From: Georgenia sp. EYE_87
Lineage (GTDB): Bacteria; Actinomycetota; Actinomycetes; Actinomycetales; Actinomycetaceae
DNA: 64,000 nucleotides
NCBI RefSeq assembly: GCF_023148685.1
Contig: NZ_JAHXNL010000003.1
Coordinates: 350,379 to 414,378 of the forward strand
Direction of reading: 5' to 3'
Part shown: positions 20,636 to 29,441 of the stretch, one piece after another
Position numbering within the stretch: the first letter of the stretch is position 1
Layout of the letters: the number at the start of each line of letters is the position of its first letter
Made by a program: the position numbers and the translations under genes
The notes under the pieces: generated by a model
What the model was told of the DNA's origin: nothing
The model's database searches: none
The model's input: only the letters and a program-made list of their open reading frames with translations

Positions 20636-20751
20636 CCCTGGCTCCCTGAGGTCGTGTACGACGGCGGCCCGGTGCGCCACCCGTCCCGTGCAGTCTGCCA
20701 CCGCGGCGGGGGTGGCCGTCACGAGGGACGTCTGGTGGGCGCGTCGCGAGA

Positions 20752-20787
20752 GCGCCCCCGCCTCCCGAGACCGGGAGACGGGGGCGC
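20752..20787. terminator. Hairpin terminator downstream of trxA
   Basis: GCGCCCCCG and CCTCCCG pair with CGGGAG and CGGGGGCGC around an AGAC loop, with one bulged base. It lies 15 bases beyond the trxA stop on the minus strand. Confidence 0.75.
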
Positions 20788-20802
20788 AGGGGTGTGCCGC
20801 TC

Positions 20803-21129
20803 CTAGGAGAGGAACTCCGAGAGCTGCTCGGTGAACGCCTTCTTCGGCTTGCCGCCGACGATGGACTTCACGAGCTCACCGTTCTGGTAGACGTTGAACG
20901 TCGGGATCGACACGATGCCGTAGCGCTGGGCGACGGCCGGGTTGGCGTCGGTGTCGAGCTTGACGAACTTCATCTTGTCGCCGTGGGCGGCCGCGATCTC
21001 GTCGATGATCGGTGCCATCTGGCGGCACGGCGCGCACCAGGTCGCCCAGAAGTCGACGAGGACGGGGACGTCGGAGTTGAGGACCTCCGCGTCGAAGGTC
21101 GCGTCGGTGACGTTGCTGACGGTGCTCAT
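20803..21129 (-). CDS. trxA: Thioredoxin
   Basis: Cytoplasmic disulfide reductant, 108 residues, the standard length. Active site WCAPC at about 31-35 within VDFWATWCAPCRQMAP; the cis-proline loop is GIVSIPTFNVY. It is 22 bases downstream of trxB, its reductase, as in many actinobacteria. ATG at 21129 follows a GAAAGGAAT site. Confidence 0.97.
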   Translation of the reverse strand: MSTVSNVTDATFDAEVLNSDVPVLVDFWATWCAPCRQMAPIIDEIAAAHGDKMKFVKLDTDANPAVAQRYGIVSIPTFNVYQNGELVKSIVGGKPKKAFTEQLSEFLS

Positions 21130-21151
21130 GGATTCCTTTCGCTGGCGTCCC

Positions 21152-22159
21152 TCAGACGAGGACGGCGCCCTGGGGGGTCTGGGAGGTGTCCGTGCCGGGC
21201 TCGCCGGCCTCGTCGAGGGCGGCGAGGAAGCGCTCGGCGTCCAGGGCGGCGGAGCAGCCGGTGCCGGCGGCGGTGATGGCCTGGCGGTAGGTGTGGTCCA
21301 CGGCGTCGCCGCAGGCGAAGACCCCGGGCACGCTGGTGGCGGTGGTCGGCGCGGCGACGGTGATGTACCCCTCGTCGTCGAGGTCGACCTGGCCCTGGAG
21401 GATCTGGGTGCGGGGGTCGTGCCCGATGGCCACGAAGATGCCGGTGGCGTCGATCTCGCGCTCCTGGCCGGTGACGGTGTCGCGCAGGGTCGCGCCGGTG
21501 ACCTTCGCCTCGCCGTGGATGGCGACGACCTCGCTGTTCCAGGCGAACTCGATCTTCTCGTTGGCCAGGGCGCGCTCGGCCATGATCTTGCTGGCGCGCA
21601 GCTCGTCGCGGCGGTGGACGACGGTGACCTTGTCCACGAACCGGGTCAGGAAGGTGGCCTCCTCCATCGCGGAGTCCCCGCCGCCGACGACCAGGACGTG
21701 CTGGTTGCGGAAGAAGAAGCCGTCGCAGGTGGCGCACCAGGAGACCCCGCGCCCGGAGAAGGTCTTCTCCTCGGGCAGGCCGAGCTCGCGGTAGGCCGAG
21801 CCGTTGGCCAGGATGACGGCGCGGGCGGGATAAGTCTCGTCCTCGTCGGTGGTGACGGTCTTGACGTCCCCGGCCAGGTCGACGGCCACGACGTCCTCGT
21901 AGCGGATCTCGGCGCCGAAGCGCTCGGCCTGCTTCTGCATGTTCTCCATCAGCTCCGGGCCGAGGATGCCCTCGGGGAAGCCGGGGAAGTTCTCCACCTC
22001 GGTGGTGTTCATCAGCGCCCCGCCGGCGGTGACCGAGCCGGCGAAGACGATCGGGCGCAGGTTCGCCCGCGCCGCGTAGATCGCCGCGGTGTACCCGGCC
22101 GGGCCGGACCCCACGATGATGACGTCACGAACCTCGGACGCGTTCTCCTGTGCAGGCAT
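21152..22159 (-). CDS. trxB: Thioredoxin reductase
   Basis: NADPH- and FAD-dependent reductase of thioredoxin, about 335 residues. FAD motif [12 protein letters not shown], redox-active Cys pair in WCATCDGF (about 141 and 144), NADPH motif [12 protein letters not shown], and the late FAD motif [13 protein letters not shown] at 22159 is chosen over an upstream start because of GAGGAAGAG. It lies 89 bases after murJ. In mycobacteria sigM intervenes at this point; here there is no such gene. Confidence 0.97.
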   Translation of the reverse strand: MPAQENASEVRDVIIVGSGPAGYTAAIYAARANLRPIVFAGSVTAGGALMNTTEVENFPGFPEGILGPELMENMQKQAERFGAEIRYEDVVAVDLAGDVKTVTTDEDETYPARAVILANGSAYRELGLPEEKTFSGRGVSWCATCDGFFFRNQHVLVVGGGDSAMEEATFLTRFVDKVTVVHRRDELRASKIMAERALANEKIEFAWNSEVVAIHGEAKVTGATLRDTVTGQEREIDATGIFVAIGHDPRTQILQGQVDLDDEGYITVAAPTTATSVPGVFACGDAVDHTYRQAITAAGTGCSAALDAERFLAALDEAGEPGTDTSQTPQGAVLV

Positions 22160-22248
22160 GCTCTTCCTCACGTGATTGGGACTCCTACGCCCTTCAACCG
22201 ATGGTAGATGGGCAATGTTCCCGGCGACCACCGACATCCGTCACACCG

Positions 22249-25200
22249 TCAGCCGACGCGTACCTCGGCCAGCTCGATGCGGTTCTTGCCGTCCGACTCG
22301 GCGACCGGCAGGCGCGGGAACCACAGCACGATGCTGCCCGTCTCCACCGGCTCGAAGGTCAGCACCGTGTCCGGGCCCATCTCTCCCTCGGCGAGGATCT
22401 CGCCCTCGGTGGGCGCCTCCGGTGACGTCGCGCGGACCTGGACCAGGCCGCCGGTCCCGCGCAGGTCGAGCCCGACGCTGCTGACGGTGGCGGGCTGCTG
22501 CAGCGTGACCGCGAGCCCGATGCCGGTCTTCATGCCGTACTCGGGATTCACGTAGGAGCGGGAGCGCCAGATCGTGGCGGGGTCGCCGTCCATCGCCCGA
22601 GGCGTGAGGTCCGGGTTCTCGCCGCCGTCCCCCTCGGGGTCCAGCGGGGCGAGCGAGGCGATGACGGGCGGACCTGCGGGCTCCTCCGCCGGCGCCGTCT
22701 CCTCGGGGGTCGGCTCCGCCGTCGGCGTGGGTTCGGCGGTCGCCGTCGGGGCGGGGTTGTTGCGGGGCAGGGAGACCGGCTCCGGCGGCGCGAGCAGCGT
22801 GCGGGTGGAGATGAGGAACAGGACGAGCACCAGCGCGGCGACGGCCACCAGCACGACCGGCGTGGGGTTGATGCGCCGCTCCGCGAAGGGGATCTCGGGG
22901 CCGTCGACGGCGGAGAGGGCGTCCCGCTCGTCGGGCCGTGGGCCGGGTGCCCGGTCGACGGCGCGGTCCCGTCGCGCGGCCGCGGTCTCGGCCACCTTCT
23001 CCCTGCCGGCGACGACGGCGGAGCCGACGGTCTCCCGGGTCGCGGCGGCGGCCGTGCGGGTGCCCTCGGCCGCCTTGCGGGCACCGGTCTTCGTGCCCTG
23101 GGCCGCTCTGCGGGCTCCGGAACGGACGGCCTCGGCGGTCGACCCGGCGACGGCGGCCAGCGCGGCCCTCGTGCCCGGGGTCCTGGTGTGCCGGCTCGAC
23201 GGCGCGGTCGGGCCCGCCTCCGCCGCGTCCAGGATCTGCGGGAACCCGGGCGGCTGCGCCGATCGTGCGGGGCGCTGCGGGGTCCAGGACAGCGTGCGCG
23301 GGGCCGGGGGCGTCGCCGGCCGGTCGGGGGCGGCCTCCTGGCGGGCGAGCCGTGGCTCGAGCGGGGAACGCTCGGCGGTCGGGGGCGATGCCGGGGTGAG
23401 GCTCGGTGCGGGCGGCGAGGCGGGGGCCGGTCCGGGGGCGGTGTCGGGCGGTGGCGGGGGCCCGACGGCGATCGCGGGGTCTGTGGCGTCGGGGGCGGGC
23501 GGCGCGGCGTCGGTGTCGAGCGGGTCCGGCATCGGGGCGGGCGCCGCGGCGGCGGCTGGGTCGGTGACGGCCGGCTCGGCGTGGAGGCGCGCCCAGGTGG
23601 GGACGAGCCGCTGGGCGCCGGCCGCGCCCGTCGCCGGAGCGGGCACGGCGGGGGTGACGGCAGCGGTACCGACGGTCGGAGAGCCGGCGGAGCGCTCCGA
23701 CGGGGCCGCGGGAGGCGCGGCAGGAACGTCTGACTCGGGCGAGAGAGGTGCGCTCGGAGGTGCCGGCGGCGCGCCGAGGACGGCCGCGGCGTCGACGTCC
23801 GTCCACGGGGCGAGAAGCCGGATGAGCTCGCCGGTGCTGCGCGGTCCGTCCCCGTCGACCAGCGCGCGGGTGCAGAGGTCGTCGAGGTCGCCGGGCACGT
23901 CGGGGTTGAGGCTGCGCGGGGCGGCGGGCGCCTCGTCGGTGGCCGGCCACACGCCGGTGAGCGCCAGGTACAGGAGGCGCACGAGGTCCGTGGCGTCGCG
24001 GCGGGTCGCGGTGAGGGGCGACCCGTCGGGGTCCGCGGTGCCGAGCAGCACGGCGTCGGTGCCCAGACCGGTCACGAGGACCTCGCCGTCGGGGGTGACG
24101 TGCACCGAGCCGGGCCGCAGCGCCAGGTGACGGACGCCGTGGCGGCGGGCCGACTCCAGGGCGCTGGTCGCCTCGCCGACGATGGCGCGGGCCTGCTCGG
24201 GAGGCAGCGGGCCGTCCGCCGTCAGCTCGGCGAGGTCCGGGCCCGAGACCGGGTCCGTGACCACGTAGGACGCCGTGCCGTCCGTGCCGACGTCGAGCAC
24301 CTGCACGAGGCGGTGGTCGTCCACCAGCGCGGCGCGGCGAGCGGCGTCCAGCACCTCGGCGACGCCGGAGCCGGCCGGCGGCAGGACGAGAGCCTCGACG
24401 CGGCGGTCGAGGATCGTGTCGTGCGCCCGCCGACGGTCCACCCCGCCCACCGTCGTGGCGAGGGAGGCCCCGAGCTCGTAGCGCTCGTCGAGGACGTGGC
24501 GGGTCCCCCGGCCGGCTTCGTCCGTGCGCGCTTCCAGTGCCGTGCTCCCCTTGTCCGCGTGACCCCCTGCCCCGGATCGGGCGTTGGGGCCGAGTGTACG
24601 CACCGGCGTGCCCGGCGCAGCGCTGGGCGGCGGTGCGCCGTCGGCGGCGCCGTTCCGGCTCCCGGGACCGCTCCCCGGGCCCGCGGGTCCGTCGTCGTCC
24701 GGTCCGTCGTTCCCGGGTCCGCCCCTGGGTCCGCTCCCGGGGCCGTCGGGCCCGTCGTCGTCCGGTCCGCTCCCGGGACCGTCGGGTCCGCCGTCGCCGG
24801 GACCGTCGGGTCCGCCGTCGCCGGGACCGTCACCCGGTCCGCGGCTCCCCGCCGCCCGCGGCGCCAGGGCCGCCCCGGTGCGCGCCAGCACCCGTCCCAC
24901 GCGGCCCGGCACACGGCGCCCGACGGCGGCCAGGACCTTGCCGACCGGGCGGGCGAGGGCGTCGAGCTCGTCGACCCCGAGGCGGCGCAGCGCCACGACG
25001 TACAGCACGCCCATGACGAGACCGACGACGACGATCCGCCAGAGCGCGCCCAGCACGCTGAGGTCCGAGTCCGTGCCGGTGAGGTGCAGCAGGCCCCAGC
25101 CGATCAGCGAGACCGGGACCGCGGCGAGGACCAGACGCACGTGCGTGCGCAGGACGCGCGAGCCGTCGAGGGTGCGCAGGTGGCGGCGCAGACCCAGGTA

Positions 25201-26559
25201 GGTGATGGTCGCGCCGGTCCAGTTGGACAGGGTCATCGCCACACCGATGCCGACCACGATCCACGGGGGCGGCAGCAGCATCGACGCCGCGGCGCCGACG
25301 GCGAGGACGAGGATCATCGGCACCTGCAGGCGGAAGAGCCCGCGCGCGTCCTCGAAGGCGTAGTAGACGCGTTGGCACATGGTGAACACGCCGACGGCGG
25401 CCAGGCCCGCCACCATCGCCACGACCACGCGCGCGATGGACTGGACCTCCGCGTACGTCACGGTCGCCGCGATGACCCGCACCACCGGGAGCGCGAGGAC
25501 CATGACCGCACCGGTGGCGAAGACGGTGAACACGGAGACGGTCCGCAGCCCGACGGAGAGGTCGGCGCGCACCCGCGACAGGTCCTCCGCCGCGGCGTTG
25601 GCGGACATCCGGGTGAACAGCGCGGTCACGAGCGAGACCGTCACCAGGGAGGTGGGCAGCGTGTAGATGAGGAACGCGGTGTCGTACGCGCCGTTGCCGG
25701 CGACGTCCCGGGCGCCGCCGCCGGCCCGGAACGCGTACGCGGCGGCGTTGGAGACGACGACGTACGCGGCCTGGTTCGCGGCGAGCGCGGCGAAGACCCA
25801 CATCGCCATGCGGCTGGCGGTCCCCAGGCCGGACCCGCGCAGCCCCCACTGGGGGCGGTAGCGGAACCCGGAGCGGTACAGCGGCACGAGGAGCACGAGG
25901 GCCTGGACGACGATGCCGAGCGTGGCCGTCCCCGCCAGCAGCGCCACCCGCTCGGTGCCCCACAGCCCCGCGTTGTCGGCGTCGGCGGCGGTGGTGCCGC
26001 CGTAGATCGCCAGGTAGGCCAGCAGCCCGCCGATCGCGACGACGTTGTTGGCCGCGGGCGCCCACATGTACGGGCCGAAGACCGAGCGGGCGTTGAGCAC
26101 CTGCCCCAGCAGCGTGTACATCCCGTAGAAGAACAGCTGCGGGATGCACCAGTACCCGAACGTGACGGCGACGTCGTACCACTGGGAGGGCAGGTTCACG
26201 GCGTACAGCGACACGAGCAGCGGCGCCGCGAGGGTGAGCAGCAGCGTGATCCCGCCGAGACCCACCATCGCCAGCGTGAGGAGCCGGTTGACGTACGCCT
26301 GGCCGCCGTCGGCGTGGCCGCGCACCGCGCGCACGATCTGGGGCACGAGGACCGCGTTGAGCACGCCACCGGCGATGAGCATGTAGATGAGGTTCGGCAG
26401 CTTGTTCGCCACCGAGAACGCGTTGCCGGCGCCGGTGTTGATGCCGATCACCGCGCCGAGCAGGAGCGGGGACTTGACCATCCCGAGCACCCGCGAGACG
26501 AGCGTGCCGGCGAACATCACGGCCGAGGATCCGGCGACCCCGCGACGGGCGGCGCTCAT
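22249..26559 (-). CDS. murJ: MurJ lipid II flippase fused to pseudokinase and extracellular domain
   Basis: Membrane protein of about 1436 residues. Residues 1-540 are a MurJ/MviN flippase with many hydrophobic helices (start GSSAVMFAGTLVSRVLGMVK), which exports lipid II for wall synthesis. A Gly/Pro/Asp repeat linker covers about 570-636. Residues ~685-919 are kinase-like (VLDERYELGASLA) but lack a usable HRD and DFG: HLALRPGSV and VTGLGTD stand in their places, so it is a pseudokinase. A long Ala/Pro stretch precedes a membrane helix at ~1234-1256 (VVLVAVAALVLVLFL) and a discoidin-like ectodomain. Mycobacterial MurJ (Rv3910) has the same plan at 1184 residues; its phosphorylated pseudokinase recruits FhaA. 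ATGA overlap with the upstream gene sets the start. Confidence 0.92.
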   Translation of the reverse strand: MSAARRGVAGSSAVMFAGTLVSRVLGMVKSPLLLGAVIGINTGAGNAFSVANKLPNLIYMLIAGGVLNAVLVPQIVRAVRGHADGGQAYVNRLLTLAMVGLGGITLLLTLAAPLLVSLYAVNLPSQWYDVAVTFGYWCIPQLFFYGMYTLLGQVLNARSVFGPYMWAPAANNVVAIGGLLAYLAIYGGTTAADADNAGLWGTERVALLAGTATLGIVVQALVLLVPLYRSGFRYRPQWGLRGSGLGTASRMAMWVFAALAANQAAYVVVSNAAAYAFRAGGGARDVAGNGAYDTAFLIYTLPTSLVTVSLVTALFTRMSANAAAEDLSRVRADLSVGLRTVSVFTVFATGAVMVLALPVVRVIAATVTYAEVQSIARVVVAMVAGLAAVGVFTMCQRVYYAFEDARGLFRLQVPMILVLAVGAAASMLLPPPWIVVGIGVAMTLSNWTGATITYLGLRRHLRTLDGSRVLRTHVRLVLAAVPVSLIGWGLLHLTGTDSDLSVLGALWRIVVVGLVMGVLYVVALRRLGVDELDALARPVGKVLAAVGRRVPGRVGRVLARTGAALAPRAAGSRGPGDGPGDGGPDGPGDGGPDGPGSGPDDDGPDGPGSGPRGGPGNDGPDDDGPAGPGSGPGSRNGAADGAPPPSAAPGTPVRTLGPNARSGAGGHADKGSTALEARTDEAGRGTRHVLDERYELGASLATTVGGVDRRRAHDTILDRRVEALVLPPAGSGVAEVLDAARRAALVDDHRLVQVLDVGTDGTASYVVTDPVSGPDLAELTADGPLPPEQARAIVGEATSALESARRHGVRHLALRPGSVHVTPDGEVLVTGLGTDAVLLGTADPDGSPLTATRRDATDLVRLLYLALTGVWPATDEAPAAPRSLNPDVPGDLDDLCTRALVDGDGPRSTGELIRLLAPWTDVDAAAVLGAPPAPPSAPLSPESDVPAAPPAAPSERSAGSPTVGTAAVTPAVPAPATGAAGAQRLVPTWARLHAEPAVTDPAAAAAPAPMPDPLDTDAAPPAPDATDPAIAVGPPPPPDTAPGPAPASPPAPSLTPASPPTAERSPLEPRLARQEAAPDRPATPPAPRTLSWTPQRPARSAQPPGFPQILDAAEAGPTAPSSRHTRTPGTRAALAAVAGSTAEAVRSGARRAAQGTKTGARKAAEGTRTAAAATRETVGSAVVAGREKVAETAAARRDRAVDRAPGPRPDERDALSAVDGPEIPFAERRINPTPVVLVAVAALVLVLFLISTRTLLAPPEPVSLPRNNPAPTATAEPTPTAEPTPEETAPAEEPAGPPVIASLAPLDPEGDGGENPDLTPRAMDGDPATIWRSRSYVNPEYGMKTGIGLAVTLQQPATVSSVGLDLRGTGGLVQVRATSPEAPTEGEILAEGEMGPDTVLTFEPVETGSIVLWFPRLPVAESDGKNRIELAEVRVG

Positions 26560-28850
26560 GCGGTCTCCTCCTCCGGCAGCGGGGTGTCCGGGTCCATCCG
26601 GCGGCCGCGGCGCACCGTGCGCACCAGCCCGATGACGAGCATCACGGCGAGCACCCCGGCGACCACGGCGGTGCCCACGTTCTCCCAGTCGGGTCGCGCC
26701 CGCACCCGCAGGTCCGCCGGGGTGCCGACCGGGCGGCCCTCCGCGGTGAGCAGCTCGACCGCGACGTTGACGTCGCCGCTGCCCAGCGCCCGCACCGGCA
26801 CCGTGGCCGTGGCCTGCGAGGTGGCCGGCACCGTGAGCGTCACCGGCCCGGGCACCTCGAGGCGCTGGTCGCTCGGCTCCAGCGCCACCTGGACCGTCAC
26901 GTCCGTGGTCAGGTCGTTGCGCACGTGCACCGGCAGCTCCGCCGAGGAGTTGATGACGTTCAGGGTCGAGGACTCCAGGGCCCTGACCTGCGCGTCGAGC
27001 GCCGTCACGTCCGCGGCCACGCGGTCCAGCAGCGCGGCCCGCCCCGCGGGGTCCTCGCGCCACGCGGACGACAGCGCGGGCTCGAGCGCGTTGACGACGG
27101 GCTGGACCACCTGCTCGGGAGAGGCGGTGACGGACGCGAACGAGCGGGCTCGCTCCACCGTGGCGTCCATGGCCGCCAGCTGCCCCGACCGGATCTCGTC
27201 GGGGTCGACCTCGGTCTCGGGCAGCGTGCCGCGCTCGAGCTCGGGGGCCTCGCGCGCGACGACCTCGGACAGCGCCGTCGGCTCCACCCACGGCGCCCCG
27301 AGCAGCGTCTCGAGGTTGTCGGCGAGGGCGTCGACGTCGCCGGCGTGGTCGCGGGGCAGGGCGAGGACGACGGCGCGGGGGTCGGACGGGCGTTCGCGGG
27401 AGATGACCGCCGTGTCCGCGAGGAGCAGCTGGCGGGCGTCGAGGGGGTCGAGGTCCACCGCGGTGTCGTCCACGGCGCCGGCGCGGGGCAGCAGGCTCCC
27501 CTCCAGCACCGCCGAGGCGCGGTCGTCCACCAGCACGGCGGGCACGGTGTGACTCTCCTCGGGGCCGTCGGCGATGACGAGGTCGGCGCGGCCCTCCGGG
27601 GTGTAGGTCAGCTCGTCCAGTGGCGTCGCGGCGGTCACGGGCAGGACGGCGGCGTCGGTTCCGGCGGCGTCCCCGGCGGCCACGGTGTCCAGGTCGGGGT
27701 AGACCGTGGCGGGCCAGGTGAGGGTCGGGGCGTTGCGGAGCCCGGCCGCCCGGGCGGCCTCGGCGGCCCGGGCGGTGCTCTCCTCCAGCTGGGCGTGCGC
27801 GCCGGTGTGCGCGAGCGCGGCGACGTCGGCGTCGGCCCACGGCAGCACCGCCACCTCACGGCCCTCGCCCGCCCCCATCGCCGCGACGGCGTCGAGGAGG
27901 GCGGACCAGCCGGTCGCACCGGCCCGGTCCTCCGACGGCGGTGCGGGCGACGGGGCCTCCGTCGTCGGGTCGGTGCCCGGGTCGGCGTCCGCCGCGTCGT
28001 CGGGTCCCTCGGCGAAGGCGCCGCCGGCGGCCGCCCCGGACCCGAGGGCGGTCCCCGCCTCGCCGGCCGGCACGGCGAGCAGCGAACCGTCCACCGCAGC
28101 GGTCACGCCGGGGCGGTCGACGGCGCGCAGGAGCTCCAGGAGCCGGGGCGCCGCGGCGTCGCCCACCGCGGTGCCCGCCAGCGAGGCGTCGGTGCGCTCG
28201 GCCGCGGTCGGGGTCAGCGGGACGAGCACGCTGACCGGAGTGGGCTGGACCTCGACGTCGGGGTACCACAGCATGACGCTGCGGTCGGCGCCGGCCAGGT
28301 CGGCGCCCGAGGTGTCGTCGACGGCGACCTCCACCCCGTGCGGCCCCCAGGCGGCGGACGACTCGGACAGGCCCAGCTCCTCCGGCGCGATCTCGACCGA
28401 GAAGGTCGCGCTCGCCCCGGCCGGTAGCTCGTCGAGCTCCTCGCGGGCGAGCACGGCCGTCGTCGAGAAGCTGCCGGGCTCCATCCAGCGCTGCAGCGCC
28501 GTGCGGGAGACGGGGGTGTAGCGCTGCAGGCGCAGGCGCAGCACCGGGTCGGCGGCGTCCTCCGCCGACGCGTTCTCCACCGTGCCGCGCACGGTGAGCG
28601 TCTGGCCGGGGCGGAGCACCGGCGGGCCGAGGTCCGTGATCTCGACCTCCAGCTCGGGCTCCGGCTCCGCCGTCGTGGCGGGAACGGCGCCGGCAACCGC
28701 GGGCGTGGCGGCGGCCGCCCCGGCCACGGCACCGGCCGCGGCACCGGCGGCCTGGGGTGGTGCCGCCGCCGCCGGCACGGCCAGCAGCGCAGCGCCGAGC
28801 GCGGCGGCCAGGGCCGCGACCGGGCGTCGCCCGGCCCGACGCAGTGTCAT
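26556..28850 (-). CDS. DUF6049-type secreted/membrane-anchored protein (Rv3909-like)
   Basis: Protein of 764 residues. It has an Ala-rich signal peptide (1-31), a large extracytoplasmic region with beta-rich segments, for example VEITDLGPPVLRPGQTLTV near the start and VRNDLTTDVTVQVALE late, and a single C-terminal membrane helix (TAVVAGVLAVMLVIGLV) followed by a short basic cytoplasmic tail. Its place between a Nudix gene and murJ matches Mycobacterium Rv3909 and the DUF6049 family. Function is unknown; coupling to murJ by ATGA overlap suggests a wall-related role. It also overlaps the Nudix gene by four bases. Confidence 0.8.
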   Translation of the reverse strand: MTLRRAGRRPVAALAAALGAALLAVPAAAAPPQAAGAAAGAVAGAAAATPAVAGAVPATTAEPEPELEVEITDLGPPVLRPGQTLTVRGTVENASAEDAADPVLRLRLQRYTPVSRTALQRWMEPGSFSTTAVLAREELDELPAGASATFSVEIAPEELGLSESSAAWGPHGVEVAVDDTSGADLAGADRSVMLWYPDVEVQPTPVSVLVPLTPTAAERTDASLAGTAVGDAAAPRLLELLRAVDRPGVTAAVDGSLLAVPAGEAGTALGSGAAAGGAFAEGPDDAADADPGTDPTTEAPSPAPPSEDRAGATGWSALLDAVAAMGAGEGREVAVLPWADADVAALAHTGAHAQLEESTARAAEAARAAGLRNAPTLTWPATVYPDLDTVAAGDAAGTDAAVLPVTAATPLDELTYTPEGRADLVIADGPEESHTVPAVLVDDRASAVLEGSLLPRAGAVDDTAVDLDPLDARQLLLADTAVISRERPSDPRAVVLALPRDHAGDVDALADNLETLLGAPWVEPTALSEVVAREAPELERGTLPETEVDPDEIRSGQLAAMDATVERARSFASVTASPEQVVQPVVNALEPALSSAWREDPAGRAALLDRVAADVTALDAQVRALESSTLNVINSSAELPVHVRNDLTTDVTVQVALEPSDQRLEVPGPVTLTVPATSQATATVPVRALGSGDVNVAVELLTAEGRPVGTPADLRVRARPDWENVGTAVVAGVLAVMLVIGLVRTVRRGRRMDPDTPLPEEETA

Positions 28851-29371
28851 GCGCGCCCGGCCAGCACGTCCCGCGCCGTGGACACGACGCGCCGCTCGTT
28901 GGGGTAGGCGAGCCGGGTGGCCACCTCGGTCAGCTCGACCCAGGCGACGTCCTCGGCCTCATGGTCGGGGTCGTTCTCGATGGTCAGCTCCCCGCCCGTC
29001 GCCTCGAGCAGGAAGTGGTGGACGACCTTGTGCACCCGCCGGTCGGTGCCGGCGAACCAGTAGTCGATGGTGGCGAGGTGCCGCAGGATCTGGCCGGTGA
29101 TCCCCGTCTCCTCCGCGATCTCCCGCACGGCGGCCTCCTCGGGGGTCTCCTCGCCCTCGAGGTGCCCCTTCGGCAGGCACCACTCCAGGCGCCCGGCGCG
29201 GTTGCGGCGGGCGATGACGGCGGTGAACGCACGCCCCTCCACCACGTCCACAACCAGGCCGCCGGCCGAGGTCTCGTCCACCACCGGGAGCGCAGAGGTG
29301 CGTGCGTTCACCAGCCGGCTCCGGGGCGGCCGCGGCACCTGAGGGCGCGGCACGGGGAAGGCGGCAGGCAT
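28847..29371 (-). CDS. Nudix hydrolase (MutT4-like position)
   Basis: About 174 residues. The Nudix box reads GHLEGEETPEEAAVREIAEETGI at about 69-91, with the catalytic REXXEE intact. Upstream are VDETSAGGLVVDV and LEWCLPKGH. The family hydrolyses nucleoside diphosphates linked to another moiety; the substrate is unknown. The frame extends far upstream over pcnA, but ATG at 29371 is the only start outside that gene. First gene of the Nudix-DUF6049-murJ-trxB-trxA leftward run, divergent from pcnA, as Rv3908 is in Mycobacterium. Confidence 0.9.
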   Translation of the reverse strand: MPAAFPVPRPQVPRPPRSRLVNARTSALPVVDETSAGGLVVDVVEGRAFTAVIARRNRAGRLEWCLPKGHLEGEETPEEAAVREIAEETGITGQILRHLATIDYWFAGTDRRVHKVVHHFLLEATGGELTIENDPDHEAEDVAWVELTEVATRLAYPNERRVVSTARDVLAGRA

Positions 29372-29441
29372 GTGGACACTGTAATGATCTGGGCGCGGGG
29401 GCGTTGTGGGCGCCACCGGCTCGGCGTGGCACCCTTGGTCG

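Noticed and set aside
24100..27552. A 1150-codon plus-strand frame opposite murJ
   Set aside because: Antisense mirror of MurJ and the DUF6049-type gene; His/Arg/Gly-rich composition only.
26560..27840. A minus-strand frame continuous with MurJ that would make a 1863-residue protein
   Set aside because: The extra part is an out-of-frame Arg/Gly reading of the DUF6049-type gene. The ATGA overlap and typical MurJ N-terminus set the start at 26559.
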